DNA of 64,000 nucleotides from Sphingobium sp. C100 (GCF_000508185.1 NZ_AYOY01000112.1:50401-114400); one strand, 5' to 3'. Counted from the first letter of the stretch, positions 19,288-28,682 are shown. Notes: generated by a model not told the origin, from the sequence alone. Program-made: numbers and translations.

Positions 19288-19307
19288 CACCTAGCACCCC
19301 CGCTCGC

Positions 19308-19335
19308 GCTTGGGTACGCGAAATATAACAACGCC
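19308..19335 (-). repeat. Right terminal inverted repeat of the IS1595 element
   Basis: Read on the minus strand it begins GGCGTTGTTATATTTCGCGT, differing from the left end at 4 of 28 positions. Confidence 0.9.
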
Positions 19336-19343
19336 TAAAAAAA
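19336..19343. repeat. Target-site duplication, right copy
   Basis: TAAAAAAA, identical to 17116-17123. It also forms the A-tract of the terminator that follows. Confidence 0.9.
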
Positions 19344-19373
19344 GACCCGGCGGAGATGTCCGCCGGGTCTTTT
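19340..19373. terminator. Bidirectional terminator (insertion target)
   Basis: A 15-bp perfect stem (19340-19354 with 19359-19373) around a GATG loop, with A-run and T-run on both sides. It serves the minus-strand Bax-inhibitor-like gene. Before the IS1595 insertion it probably also served the GST gene on the plus strand. Confidence 0.9.
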
Positions 19374-19396
19374 GCCATGTCGTTGATACAGCGCGG

Positions 19397-20134
19397 TCAG
19401 TCGCGGCTGCCACCCATGAAGCGCAGCAGGAACAGGAACATGTTGATGAAGTCGAGATAGAGGTTCAGCGCCCCCATCACTACCGATTTGCCCATCATGT
19501 CGGTGCCTGCGACATGGGCGTAGATGCTCTTGATCTTCTGCGTGTCATAAGCGGTCAGGCCCGCGAATAGCAGCACGCCAAGGCAGCTGATCACCAGATC
19601 CAGCGCGCTGGACTGGAGGAACAGATTGATCAGCATCGCGACGAACAGGCCGACCACGCCCATGATCAGGAAGGTGCCGAAGCCCGACAAATCCTTCTTG
19701 GTGGTGTAGCCGTAGAGGCTCAGGCCCGCGAAGGCGGCCGCCGTGGCGAAGAAGGTCTGCGCGATCGACGTGCCGGTATAGACCAGGAAGATCGACGAGA
19801 GCGACAGGCCCATCACCGCTGCATAGACCCAGTAGAGCGCCTGCGCGGTCGCCGTGGACAGTCGGTTGATGCCAAAGCTCAGCACCATCACGAACACCAG
19901 CGGGGCGAACATGATGACATATTTCAGGATGCCGGGGCCGGCGAGTATCTGATAGGCGAGCCCGCTCGACGCGAACAGCAGCGCGACGATGCCAGTCAGC
20001 AGTACGCCGCTCGCCATATAATTATATACCGACAGCATGTAGCGGCGCAGCCCGGCGTCGAACGCCTCGCCGCGCGCGGTGGTGGCGTTGCCAAAACCCG
20101 CAACACCGGAACGGGGGTCGGACCAGTTGGCCAT
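19397..20134 (-). CDS. Bax inhibitor-1/YccA-family membrane protein
   Basis: The 245-residue protein has about seven hydrophobic helices and the family C-terminal region, with AYDTQKIKSIY and the acidic/hydrophobic end NLYLDFINMFLFLLRFMG. Members are inner-membrane proteins related to TMBIM/YccA; some conduct calcium and YccA interacts with FtsH. Start chosen at MANWSDPRSG because AAGGAG lies 10 bases upstream; an ATG eight codons earlier is in frame. Its downstream terminator flanks the IS1595 element. Confidence 0.93.
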   Translation of the reverse strand: MANWSDPRSGVAGFGNATTARGEAFDAGLRRYMLSVYNYMASGVLLTGIVALLFASSGLAYQILAGPGILKYVIMFAPLVFVMVLSFGINRLSTATAQALYWVYAAVMGLSLSSIFLVYTGTSIAQTFFATAAAFAGLSLYGYTTKKDLSGFGTFLIMGVVGLFVAMLINLFLQSSALDLVISCLGVLLFAGLTAYDTQKIKSIYAHVAGTDMMGKSVVMGALNLYLDFINMFLFLLRFMGGSRD

Positions 20135-20247
20135 GAAAATCATCTCCTTCACCGGCACTCCTTGCCGGTTCCTCTATTATCGGCACTTATGGCCGCGACT
20201 TCAAGCCAAACCGGAACAGGCGTGGCACATCGTTCGCGGGGGTCTAT

Positions 20248-20802
20248 ATGGGACGGATGCACCGCCTGTTCGTCGCCATCCGTCCGCCCGCCCCGATCCG
20301 GTCCCTGCTCCTGTCGCTGATGGGCGGAGTGGAAGGCGCGCGCTGGCAGGATGACGACCAACTGCACCTGACCCTGCGCTTTATCGGCGAAGTGGATCGC
20401 CACCGGGCCAATGACGTCGCCGATACGCTGGGCGCCATTCGCTTTTCGCCCTTCACCATCAGCCTGTCGGGCGTCGGCAGCTTCGATCGCAAGGGCATTG
20501 TGGATATAATTTGGGCCGGCGTGCAGCCGCGCGATCCGCTGGCGCAGTTGCACCGGAAGATCGACCGCGCCTGCGTGGCGATGGGCCTGCCGCCGGAAGG
20601 CCGCGCCTATCTGCCGCATATCACCTTGGCGCGATTCGGCCGATCCGGCGGCCTGGTAGACGGTTTCCTCTCCGTCCATGCCGGGCTGGCCAGCCCCGCC
20701 TTTTCGGTCGAACGCTTCAGCCTGTTCGAAAGCCGGATCGGCCATGCCGGGGCCAGCTATGTTCCCGTCGCCAATTATGACGCAAGCGGCGGCGGGGGGT
20801 AG
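20248..20802 (+). CDS. thpR: RNA 2',3'-cyclic phosphodiesterase (2H family)
   Basis: The 184-residue protein is a 2H phosphoesterase of the LigT/ThpR type. It has the two catalytic H-x-T/S motifs, HLTLRFIGEV (near residue 40) and HITLARFG (near residue 125). Such enzymes open 2',3'-cyclic phosphates and can ligate tRNA halves in vitro. The first codons MGRMHRLFVAIRP fit the family; an alternative start is the ATG three codons later. It is divergent from the Bax-inhibitor-like gene. Confidence 0.9.
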   Translation: MGRMHRLFVAIRPPAPIRSLLLSLMGGVEGARWQDDDQLHLTLRFIGEVDRHRANDVADTLGAIRFSPFTISLSGVGSFDRKGIVDIIWAGVQPRDPLAQLHRKIDRACVAMGLPPEGRAYLPHITLARFGRSGGLVDGFLSVHAGLASPAFSVERFSLFESRIGHAGASYVPVANYDASGGGG

Positions 20803-20834
20803 CGCTTCCCCCGCCTGACCATCGCACCAGCCGG

Positions 20835-21380
20835 TCAGCCCGCCTTCAACACACCGCACGCGACGCGGCTGCCGGCATTGCCCGCCGGATCGCTCTTATT
20901 GTCATCGGCCTGCGCGTGGATGACGATCGCTGCGCCATCGGCATCGAGCAGCGGCATCGACCCGCTCTGGATCATGCCGCCGGGCACGACATACTCCATC
21001 TCGCCCATGCCGTCCGATCCCGCCATCATGTTGGGCATGTCGCCCATATGCTTGCCGGCCGGATTATCCTTGCCATGTTCGCGTGCGGTCGGGTTCCAAT
21101 GGCCGCCGGCGCTGGTGAAGTCGGGCGCGGTGCACATGCCGGTGGTGTGGATATGCACCGCGTGCATACCGGGCGTCAGCCCCTGTGCCTTGACCAGGAC
21201 ATGCAGCCCGTCGGCCGCTTCGGTCACCGTCGCCTCCCCGCGGGGGCTGCCGTCGCCTGCAGCCAGGCTGGTGCGAGCCGTCGGCGCAGCTGCGGGGGCG
21301 GCGGCGTCCGAGGCGGCGGTGGCACAGGCGGATGCCGCAAGGCCAAGCGGCAGGGCGAGCAGGATGGGCATGATCTTCAT
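20835..21380 (-). CDS. sodC: Cu/Zn superoxide dismutase, exported
   Basis: The 181-residue protein dismutates superoxide in the periplasm. Copper ligands are visible in HAVHIHTTG, with GGHWNP and a Zn-loop HMGDMPN, and the C-terminal Cu ligand His in VIHAQADD. Two Cys for the structural disulfide are in MCTAPDF and RVACGV. The N-terminus (MKIMPILLALPLGLAASACA) is a signal peptide with a possible lipobox, so it may be a lipoprotein. The start is the ATG before this signal, ignoring a longer frame. Confidence 0.93.
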   Translation of the reverse strand: MKIMPILLALPLGLAASACATAASDAAAPAAAPTARTSLAAGDGSPRGEATVTEAADGLHVLVKAQGLTPGMHAVHIHTTGMCTAPDFTSAGGHWNPTAREHGKDNPAGKHMGDMPNMMAGSDGMGEMEYVVPGGMIQSGSMPLLDADGAAIVIHAQADDNKSDPAGNAGSRVACGVLKAG

Positions 21381-21637
21381 CGACAATCTCCAGGGAAAAG
21401 CGCGAATTCTTCTGCGCGAACGCGGCAGACCGCCTTTTGTTGCCGATGCGAACCGATTTGTCACGGTCGCGCCGCCGCCATGATGGTATGGCAACCCGAT
21501 AGTGATCGCGCCCGATGGACCATCCGCCGCCACTGCCTATCCGCGCCATCCATAGTTGCTACCTATGGATCGCCCAAGATTCACTATTTGACCCCCTGGC
21601 CGACTTTAGGGATGGCGGACCGAACAGGAGCAGGACA

Positions 21638-23233
21638 ATGAACTGGCATCATGCAATTGCGCTTTCGATCGGCACTGCCGGCCTGATCGGCGCGAGCAAT
21701 GCCGCGTCACCGGAGGGCGATCATCGATCCAGCCTCACCATCCAGCTTCCCGACCCGGCGCGCCTGCCGCGATTGACAACCGTCGATCCCCGTTTCCAAT
21801 CCTATAATGTCGAAATGCTGGAAGTGACCGGCGGCGCTTTCTGGAAGCCCTATGCGGATGCCGCGCCGACAGTTGGCACGGCCCAGAGCGGCCATGCCGG
21901 GATCGATGCGTCCGCCTACCAATATCGCCCGCCGATCGACCTCACCAACAAACGCCTCGTCATGCTCGCGAGGGCGCTGGGTCCAGCCTATCTGCGCGTG
22001 AGCGGAAGCTGGGCGAACAGTGTCTATTTCGCTGACGGCGAAGCCGCTCCCGCCCAGCCACCCGCCGGCTTCAAGAGCGTTCTCACTCCGAAACAGTGGC
22101 GCGGCGTAATCGACTTTGCGCGGTCGGTCGATGCCAGGATCGTCACATCCTTCGCCATCAGTTCCGGCGTGCGGGATGCGGATGGCGCCTGGACCGACGA
22201 TCAGGCCCGTCGCTGGCTGACCTACACGCGCGCCATCGGCGGCAACATCGCGGCGGCCGAATTCATGAACGAGCCATCCATGGCCGGCATGGGCGGCGCG
22301 CCGAAGGGCTATGACGCGGCCGCCTATGGCCGCGACTTTCGCCGGTTCCGTCAGTTTGCCGCCACCCAGGCGCCGGGCATGATCCTGCTCGGTCCCGGTT
22401 CGGCCACGGAAACACCCGCGCCCTGGGGAATGCCGCCGCATATTCCCGGCTCCATATCCACCGCCGCGCTGATGGCGGCGGCGGGGCCGGGCATCGACGC
22501 CTTTTCCTACCATCATTATGGCGCCGCATCGCAACGTTGCGCCTCGGCCCGCCTGCCGCAGACCAGCCTGGATCAAGCCCTGTCGGAAGAATGGCTGGCG
22601 CGCACCAGCGCCACGCATGACTTTTACGCCGCGCTGCGCGACGCTTATGCACCGGGCAAGCCGATCTGGATGACCGAAGGCGCGGATGCGGCGTGTGGTG
22701 GCAATCCGTGGGGCGGCCATTTTGTCGATAGTTTCCGGTATCTCGACCAGCTCGGCCGGCTCTCCAAGGCGGGGGTGAAAGTCGTAATCCACAATACCCT
22801 CGCCGCCAGCAACTATGCTTTACTGGAACCATCAGACTTTACACCCAAGGCCAATTATTGGGCCGCCCTCTTATGGCATCGATTGATGGGCGCAACCGTT
22901 CTGGACGCGGGCGTGCCGCTTCATGAGGGCGCCCATGTCTACGCCCATTGCCAGGCGGGCCGTCCCGGCGGGGTGACGCTGCTCATCATCAACAACAGCG
23001 TCGATGCCGATACGCGCCTGACCCTGCCGATCGCCGGGCGTCGCTATACGCTGTCCGCGCCCGTCGGCCCATCCTCCAGCGCACGGCTCAACGGCACCTT
23101 GCTGCGTCTGGGCGCCAGCGATCGATTGCCGGCGATGAAGGGCGTGGCCCAACCGGCGGGCCAGGCGACCTTCCCCGCGCGCTCCATCAGCTTCGTGACG
23201 CTGGACGGGGCAGACAACACCGCCTGCCGCTAG
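21638..23233 (+). CDS. GH79-like (heparanase/glucuronidase-type) glycoside hydrolase
   Basis: The exported 531-residue protein has a signal peptide (ending SNAAS) and a TIM-barrel glycosidase domain. The acid/base Glu is in AAEFMNEPSM and the nucleophile Glu is in PIWMTEGADAACGG, the spacing and context of clan GH-A family 79. A C-terminal beta-domain follows (from about residue 410, VTLLIINNSVDADTRL). Its substrate is probably a glucuronide or glucuronate-containing glycan, but no other polysaccharide-use genes are adjacent. ACAGGAG lies 9 bases before the ATG. Confidence 0.8.
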   Translation: MNWHHAIALSIGTAGLIGASNAASPEGDHRSSLTIQLPDPARLPRLTTVDPRFQSYNVEMLEVTGGAFWKPYADAAPTVGTAQSGHAGIDASAYQYRPPIDLTNKRLVMLARALGPAYLRVSGSWANSVYFADGEAAPAQPPAGFKSVLTPKQWRGVIDFARSVDARIVTSFAISSGVRDADGAWTDDQARRWLTYTRAIGGNIAAAEFMNEPSMAGMGGAPKGYDAAAYGRDFRRFRQFAATQAPGMILLGPGSATETPAPWGMPPHIPGSISTAALMAAAGPGIDAFSYHHYGAASQRCASARLPQTSLDQALSEEWLARTSATHDFYAALRDAYAPGKPIWMTEGADAACGGNPWGGHFVDSFRYLDQLGRLSKAGVKVVIHNTLAASNYALLEPSDFTPKANYWAALLWHRLMGATVLDAGVPLHEGAHVYAHCQAGRPGGVTLLIINNSVDADTRLTLPIAGRRYTLSAPVGPSSSARLNGTLLRLGASDRLPAMKGVAQPAGQATFPARSISFVTLDGADNTACR

Positions 23234-23348
23234 AGCGCTGTCCTAGCCGCCCATCATTGGGCTATACTGCTTGCCTCTCATGACAATATGTCCCACTGGC
23301 GACCGGAAATGGCCGCGTCTGCGGGAAAAATGCGAAGTTAAGCGAAGA

Positions 23349-24692
23349 ATGTCCAATCATCAGGTTCATATCATCGGCGGCGGTCTCGCCGGATCGGAAG
23401 CGGCATGGCAGCTGGCGCAGGCGGGGATAAAGGTCCGCCTGTCGGAAATGCGGGGAACGGGCGACATGACCCCCGCGCACCAGACCGACGGTCTGGCCGA
23501 ACTGGTCTGCTCCAACAGCTTCCGCTCCGACGACGCCGACAAGAATGCGGTGGGCCTGCTGCATCAGGAAATGCGCCGGCTGAACTCGCTCATCATGGCG
23601 AGCGCCGAACCGGCCAAGGTGCCCGCCGGCTCCGCGCTGGCCGTTGACAGGCATGTCTTTTCCGACGCCGTCACCCGCGCGCTGGCCGACCATCCCAATG
23701 TGGAGGTCGTGCGCGAACGGATCGACACGCTGCCGACCGAAGGCATGACCATCGTCGCCACCGGCCCGCTGACCGCCACCGCCCTCGCCCAGAGCATCGG
23801 CCAGGCGGCGGGGATGGAGCATCTTGCTTTCTTCGACGCGATCGCGCCGGTGGTCCATCATGACAGCATCGACATGGACCAGTGCTGGATGGCCAATCGC
23901 TGGGACAAGATCGGTCCCGGCGGCGGCGAGGGCAAGGATTATATCAACTGCCCGATGGACAAGGACCAGTACCAGGCCTTCGTCCAGGGGCTGATCGACG
24001 GCGAAAAGACTGAGTTTAAGGAATGGGAAGCCAATACTCCCTATTTTGAGGGCTGTATGCCGATCGAGGTGATGGCGTCGCGCGGGCCGGAAACCCTCCG
24101 TCACGGTCCGATGAAGCCGATGGGCCTCGACAATCCGCGCACCGGTCGCTGGCCCTATGCCGTGGTGCAGCTACGGCAGGACAATGCATCCGGCACGCTC
24201 TGGAACATGGTCGGCTTCCAGACCAAGCTGAAACATGGCGCGCAGGTGGAACTGTTCCGCACCATTCCGGGTCTTGAAAAGGCCGAGTTCGCACGGCTGG
24301 GCGGGCTGCATCGGAACACCTTCATTCAAAGCCCCAAGCTGCTCGACGCCACGCTGCGCCTGAAAAGCGCGCCGCATATCCGCTTCGCCGGGCAGATGAC
24401 GGGCTGCGAGGGCTATGTCGAAAGCGCTGCGATCGGCCTGATCGCCGGACGTTTCGCGGCCGCCGAATTGCTCGGCCGCGCGCTGACGCCGCCGCCCGCC
24501 GACACGGCGCTAGGCGCATTGCTCGGCCATGTGACGGGCAATGTGGCAACCGCCGACTATCAGCCGATGAACGTCAATTTCGGCCTGTTCCCGACGCTCG
24601 AAGACATCAAGAAGAAGCAGCGCAAGGAAGCCTACACCGCCCGCGCCCGCGCCTCCTTCGGCGCATGGATGGGGGACATGGCGATCGGCTGA
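23349..24692 (+). CDS. trmFO: tRNA uracil-54 methyltransferase (folate/FAD-dependent)
   Basis: TrmFO makes m5U54 in tRNA using methylene-tetrahydrofolate and FADH2. The 447-residue product starts with the dinucleotide-binding motif [18 protein letters not shown] and carries [30 protein letters not shown], and [16 protein letters not shown] near the C-terminus. Start chosen at [11 protein letters not shown]; an upstream in-frame start adds 26 unrelated residues. Length fits the family. Confidence 0.96.
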   Translation: MSNHQVHIIGGGLAGSEAAWQLAQAGIKVRLSEMRGTGDMTPAHQTDGLAELVCSNSFRSDDADKNAVGLLHQEMRRLNSLIMASAEPAKVPAGSALAVDRHVFSDAVTRALADHPNVEVVRERIDTLPTEGMTIVATGPLTATALAQSIGQAAGMEHLAFFDAIAPVVHHDSIDMDQCWMANRWDKIGPGGGEGKDYINCPMDKDQYQAFVQGLIDGEKTEFKEWEANTPYFEGCMPIEVMASRGPETLRHGPMKPMGLDNPRTGRWPYAVVQLRQDNASGTLWNMVGFQTKLKHGAQVELFRTIPGLEKAEFARLGGLHRNTFIQSPKLLDATLRLKSAPHIRFAGQMTGCEGYVESAAIGLIAGRFAAAELLGRALTPPPADTALGALLGHVTGNVATADYQPMNVNFGLFPTLEDIKKKQRKEAYTARARASFGAWMGDMAIG

Positions 24693-24703
24693 TCTTTAGA
24701 GCG

Positions 24704-24777
24704 CCGTTCGTTCCGAGCGTGTCAAGAAACGCAAAGGACTGCTCTAGCCGCTTCTCGACTGCGCTCGCAGCGAACGG
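24704..24777. repeat. REP-like inverted repeat after trmFO
   Basis: CCGTTCGTTCCGAGC (24704-24718) pairs with GCTCGCAGCGAACGG (24763-24777) with a few mismatches. The interior holds AAGAAACG and CTTCTCGACTGCGCTCG. It belongs to the same repeat type as 5350-5419. Confidence 0.65.
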
Positions 24778-24786
24778 ATTTGGACA

Positions 24787-25251
24787 TCAGCATCTGCATT
24801 TCGGCTTGGCGCTGCGCTTGGGCGCGGTCGTGGCGAATTCGGCGGGGGTCAGCTTGCCATCCTTGTCCGCGTCCGCTGCCGCAAAACGGTCGGACGTGGC
24901 CACCGCCCATTCCTCGAAGGACAGGAGGTTGTCGCCGTCCTTGTCCAGCGCCTTGAACGCCTTGGTGCGGCTGCCCATCATCTCGATCCGGGTGATGATG
25001 CCGTCGCGATTGCGGTCGTAGCGGGCGAAACGCTTCTGCTCGCGGCTCTGCGGGCTGGCCTGCGCCGGCATGGGCGGCGCCTCGCCCACCGCGTCGGGAT
25101 CGCCCTGCGGCAGCGTTTCGACCTGCGGCGGCGGCGGCGGCGCGGACGCGAGTTGCGGCACCGGGACATTGTCCGCGCGGCCAGCCCACCAGAACAGGCC
25201 GCCCGCAACCAGCAACAATGCCGCCATGCCCCCCGCCAGCAATCGCCCCAT
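24787..25251 (-). CDS. Membrane-anchored EF-hand protein
   Basis: The 154-residue protein has an N-terminal hydrophobic anchor or signal (LLAGGMAALLLVAGGLFWW), a Pro-rich linker and three EF-hand loops: DRNRDGIITRIE, DKDGDNLLSFEE and DADKDGKLTPAE. All three have the Asp/Asn and the 12th-position Glu needed for calcium binding. It probably senses or buffers calcium on the periplasmic side. The tail is basic and ends KPKCRC. Confidence 0.88.
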   Translation of the reverse strand: MGRLLAGGMAALLLVAGGLFWWAGRADNVPVPQLASAPPPPPQVETLPQGDPDAVGEAPPMPAQASPQSREQKRFARYDRNRDGIITRIEMMGSRTKAFKALDKDGDNLLSFEEWAVATSDRFAAADADKDGKLTPAEFATTAPKRSAKPKCRC

Positions 25252-25293
25252 ATCCGCCCTCCCTGCTTCAGACGGGGAGCCTATCCCGATCGT

Positions 25294-25950
25294 CTAGCGC
25301 CCGACAAGCGCGATCCGCAACAGCCGCAAGGCCAGGCCGCGCGGCATACCGCGCGGCGCGCCGCGCCCGGCCAGCACATCCTGCCGGGCCAGAGTGAAGG
25401 CGATCCGCTGCGGTTTCCACGCCGCGGGCCAGCGCGCCCCCTCCACCTCGCTTAGCAGTTCGCGCGCCAGCGCCAGCGCCGCCTCGCCCAGCGCGGCGTC
25501 CTCGACATGGCCCGCCAGATCCCACAGCGCCCAGACCTGCCCGGACGCCGCCAGCCAGTCCGGGCCGTCAGCCGCATCGGCCAGCGCGCGGAACAGCCCT
25601 GCCCCGCGTCCCGCCGCATAGGCGCGCAGCCCCTGCGCATCGATCTCCGGCTCGATGACCAGCACCTCCCAGCCGTCGATCATCGCCACCAGTCCCGGCG
25701 CGTCTATTGCGCCGGTCGCGCGCAGCGCATCGGCGACCGGCTCGCCCTGCCCCTTGCGTCCCTGATCGTCCTCGACCACGTCGTTCCACCAGGCAAGCCG
25801 CATCTGGCCGATGGCCCGCTCGCGCGTCGTGCGCGCGACATGCGCCAGCCGGCCGTCAAACGCCCACAACGCGCGATGTCGCGCCGCGTCGGATCCGGCA
25901 TGGCTGGCAAGCAGCGTCGGTAGCGGCGGCAGGCTTTCTTCTGCGGGCAT
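25294..25950 (-). CDS. Squalene/phytoene-synthase-fold protein
   Basis: The 218-residue product resembles the trans-isoprenyl synthase fold in its helical pattern, with MRLAWWNDVVEDDQ, RGAGLFRALADAAD, WALWDLAGHVED and the C-terminal ARQDVLAGRG. The Asp-rich motifs are degenerate, so it may be a non-catalytic relative (NDUFAF6-like) rather than a real phytoene synthase. Start set at MPAEESLPP; a start 7 codons upstream is possible. No carotenoid genes flank it. Confidence 0.72.
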   Translation of the reverse strand: MPAEESLPPLPTLLASHAGSDAARHRALWAFDGRLAHVARTTRERAIGQMRLAWWNDVVEDDQGRKGQGEPVADALRATGAIDAPGLVAMIDGWEVLVIEPEIDAQGLRAYAAGRGAGLFRALADAADGPDWLAASGQVWALWDLAGHVEDAALGEAALALARELLSEVEGARWPAAWKPQRIAFTLARQDVLAGRGAPRGMPRGLALRLLRIALVGR

Positions 25951-26085
25951 CAACCGACTCGCCGGTGGCAAAGGGGCATCATGCTTATGCGTTTTTTAAC
26001 CATCTTCCTCATACACATTCTAACGAGTGTGCCTGCATAGCCAGGCAAGCTGTCCAGCCCGAATGTGGGGGGCGTCGGGCGCGAC

Positions 26086-28086
26086 ATGGATGATTGCGGG
26101 CAAATGGGCAAGATACACGGACATACCAAGGGCTTTCTCGCACGACTGGCGGGCAACCAGGCTGGCAACGTCATGGCCATGGTGGCGGCGGCGATCATCC
26201 CGCTCGCGGCGCTGATCGGCGGCGGCCTGGACATGAGCCGCGCCTATATGGCGCGCGCGCGCCTGCAACAGGCCTGCGACGCCGCGGCGCTCGCCGGCCG
26301 GCGTGCGATGACAACATCGTCCATGACCACCGCCAACATTGCGGAAGCCAAGAAATTCTTCGATTTCAACTTTCCCCAGGGCACTTTTCAGGTGAAGAGC
26401 TTCACGCCTGTCATCCGCAGCAAGCCTGGCGAAACCACCACGGTCCAGGTGTCGGCCACGACCACCATCCCCACCACCGTGATGAAAATCTTTCGCTACG
26501 AAACGCTGCCCTTGTCGATCACCTGCGAAGCGCGGTTCGACATCGGCAATACCGACGTGATGCTGGTGCTCGATACCACCGGATCGATGGACTATTCGAT
26601 TTCGGACGGCAATGGCGGCACCACCACGCGCATCGCCGCGCTCAAGCAGGCGGTGAAGGATTTTTACGACACGCTGGGGCCGGGCGCAAACAGTACCGGC
26701 CGCATCCGCTACGGATTCATGCCCTATAGTTCGACCGTCAATGTCGGCTATCAGTTGCCGACCAACTATCTTGTCGGCGGCGTCAGCGGAGAGACGTGGG
26801 ATTACCAGACGCGGCGGCGGTATATCAGCAGCTACACTTCCGCAACCAGCTATGGCGGCTGGACCCTTGTTTCGGGATCGAAGACTGATGGCAGCGGTCA
26901 AGACAATGATCGCTATAGCTGCCCCGGTACGCGCAACGACACCATGACTCAGTCATCCAACACGACGGCCGGCACGGCGACGACCGCGAGCGACGGGACA
27001 ATCACGACTCCCGGAACGGAGACGCGGACCACTAACGGCATCAATTACAGCAACGGCAGCTGCTATTATTCCAGCAGTCGCTATCGTCGTGACTGGACGT
27101 CGGTCACCTACAATAATTATGTCGAGCGCCGCACCTACACAACGACCCAGACGCCGCAATATAGCTGGCAATATGGGCAATATCCGATTGATGTATCTGG
27201 CTTCATTACCGGCAATGCGACGGCGAACCCTGCCTATCACAGCAGTTCACCCTATGATTCGAGCAGCAATCTGGTCGCGTCCACCTCGACTTGGGCGGGC
27301 TGCATCGAAGAGCGGGATACCGACAGCAGCATCACGTCGAGCACCTCGACCAGCAGCACGCCATCGAATGCGCAGGATCTAAACATCGATGCGCTGCCAA
27401 ATCCTGCGCAGAAGGGCACCAAATGGCGTCCCCACTGGCCGGACGTTGAATTTACCCGCAGCAACAGCGCGTCAGGCACCTGGCTCAACACCGCGACGCG
27501 CATCAGCGGCGGGTGGAACGCCTGCCCCAGTCAGTCGCGCCGCCTGACCAGCTATACCAGCCGCAGCGCCATTCCGACGGGCCAGACGAGCAGCTTCGAC
27601 AGCTATGTGAACGGCCTGGTCGCGGTCGGCGGCACCTATCACGACATCGGCATGTTGTGGGGCGCGCGCTTCCTGTCGCCCACCGGCATCTTCGCCAGCG
27701 ACAACGCCAATGCGCCCAACGGGTTCAACATTTCGCGTCACATCGTCTTCATGACCGACGGTGACATGAGCGCCTATGACCAGGTCTATGGCGCCTATGG
27801 CTATCAGAAACTCGACGCCCGCGTCGCCTCAGGCAGCACCGGCAACACCGACCTCACCGCCATTCACAACACGCGCCTCCAGATGCTGTGCAACTCGGTC
27901 AAGTCAAAGGGCATCACCATCTGGGTCATCGGCTTCCGCAACCAGTCGGAAGGCGATATCCAGACGCCGCTCCAGAATTGCGCGACCAGCGCCAACCACT
28001 GGACGATGGCCTATACCGCATCGTCGCTCAGCCAGAAGTTCAAGGACATCGCCAAGAATATCGGTGGACTGAGGGTGTCGCAATGA
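26086..28086 (+). CDS. TadG-like pilus-assembly protein with VWA domain
   Basis: The 666-residue protein begins with a TadE/TadG membrane anchor (GNVMAMVAAAIIPLAALIGG, then DMSRAYMARARLQQACDAAALAG). A VWA domain follows, with the MIDAS motif DTTGSMD at about residue 163 and FMTDGDMSAYD near 555. Between the two lies an insert of over 200 residues very rich in Ser, Thr, Tyr and Gly. Such proteins belong to Flp/Tad pilus systems. Start uncertain: a GTG at 26065 and an ATG at 26104 are also in frame. It overlaps the next gene by 4 bases (ATGA). Confidence 0.88.
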   Translation: MDDCGQMGKIHGHTKGFLARLAGNQAGNVMAMVAAAIIPLAALIGGGLDMSRAYMARARLQQACDAAALAGRRAMTTSSMTTANIAEAKKFFDFNFPQGTFQVKSFTPVIRSKPGETTTVQVSATTTIPTTVMKIFRYETLPLSITCEARFDIGNTDVMLVLDTTGSMDYSISDGNGGTTTRIAALKQAVKDFYDTLGPGANSTGRIRYGFMPYSSTVNVGYQLPTNYLVGGVSGETWDYQTRRRYISSYTSATSYGGWTLVSGSKTDGSGQDNDRYSCPGTRNDTMTQSSNTTAGTATTASDGTITTPGTETRTTNGINYSNGSCYYSSSRYRRDWTSVTYNNYVERRTYTTTQTPQYSWQYGQYPIDVSGFITGNATANPAYHSSSPYDSSSNLVASTSTWAGCIEERDTDSSITSSTSTSSTPSNAQDLNIDALPNPAQKGTKWRPHWPDVEFTRSNSASGTWLNTATRISGGWNACPSQSRRLTSYTSRSAIPTGQTSSFDSYVNGLVAVGGTYHDIGMLWGARFLSPTGIFASDNANAPNGFNISRHIVFMTDGDMSAYDQVYGAYGYQKLDARVASGSTGNTDLTAIHNTRLQMLCNSVKSKGITIWVIGFRNQSEGDIQTPLQNCATSANHWTMAYTASSLSQKFKDIAKNIGGLRVSQ

Positions 28087-28682
28087 TCGGGCGGATCGCG
28101 ACATTGCTCACGCGCCTGCGGGACGATGTCCGGGGCGTCACCCTGCTGGAATTCGCCCTGGTTTCGCCGGCGCTGATCCTCACCATCATGGGCATCGGCG
28201 ACCTCGCCTATCAATCCTATCTGCGCTCGGTCGCGCGCGGCGTGCTGGAAAAGGCTTCCCGCTCGGCCTCGGTCGGCACGCTCAACGGGACACAGCTCGA
28301 CGCCTATATCGCCGCGCAGATGTCGACGATCACCGCCAAGAACGGCTCACCGCCGGTGGTGGTCAAAAAAAGCTATTATAATTTCTCCCGCGTCGGAAAG
28401 CCGGAAAAAATCACGACCGACACGGCACCGCTGGGCACCTATAATAGCGGCGATTGCTACGAGGATGCGAACGGCAATGGCTCATTCGATGCGGCAGGCG
28501 GCAGCACCGGGTTGGGCGGCGCGGACGACATCGTCTATTATGAAGTCACCATTTCCCAGCCGCGCCTGTTCCCGATGGCCAAGCTGCTGGGATGGAGCCC
28601 CACCCAGTCCGTCACCGTGAAAACCATGGTCCGCAACCAGCCCTGGGCCAATCAGGGCACACCGACGATCCGCTGCTCATGA
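28083..28682 (+). CDS. TadE-like pseudopilin (199 aa)
   Basis: The N-terminus carries GVTLLEFALVSPALILTIMG, the TadE signature of a hydrophobic helix with a Glu after the Gly/Leu, followed by a mainly extracytoplasmic domain with a short Asp/Gly-rich loop (DANGNGSFD). The start codon overlaps the stop of the VWA gene and the end overlaps the next TadE-like gene, so the three are translated as a unit. It is probably a minor pilin or pilus assembly factor. Confidence 0.9.
   Translation: MIGRIATLLTRLRDDVRGVTLLEFALVSPALILTIMGIGDLAYQSYLRSVARGVLEKASRSASVGTLNGTQLDAYIAAQMSTITAKNGSPPVVVKKSYYNFSRVGKPEKITTDTAPLGTYNSGDCYEDANGNGSFDAAGGSTGLGGADDIVYYEVTISQPRLFPMAKLLGWSPTQSVTVKTMVRNQPWANQGTPTIRCS

Larger units (their letters stand above)
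17124..19335 (+). mobile_element. IS1595-family transposon with passenger gene
   Basis: The element is 2,212 bp, bounded by 28-bp inverted repeats (24 of 28 match) and by exact 8-bp TAAAAAAA duplications. It carries an IS1595-type transposase, a 52-residue downstream small ORF and, in opposite orientation, a 348-aa RusA-like passenger gene. It landed in the A-run on one flank of the bidirectional terminator between the GST gene and the Bax-inhibitor-like gene, leaving both coding regions intact. Intact ends and an intact transposase suggest a recent and possibly active insertion. Confidence 0.92.

Noticed and set aside
21381..21480. A possible EcfG promoter before sodC
   Set aside because: The best match has GCAAC in place of GGAAC with a 16-base spacer, too weak to call.
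26951..27400. Low-complexity repeats in the TadG-like gene as a tandem repeat or CRISPR-like array
   Set aside because: Ser/Thr codons recur but there is no fixed repeat unit or spacer pattern.
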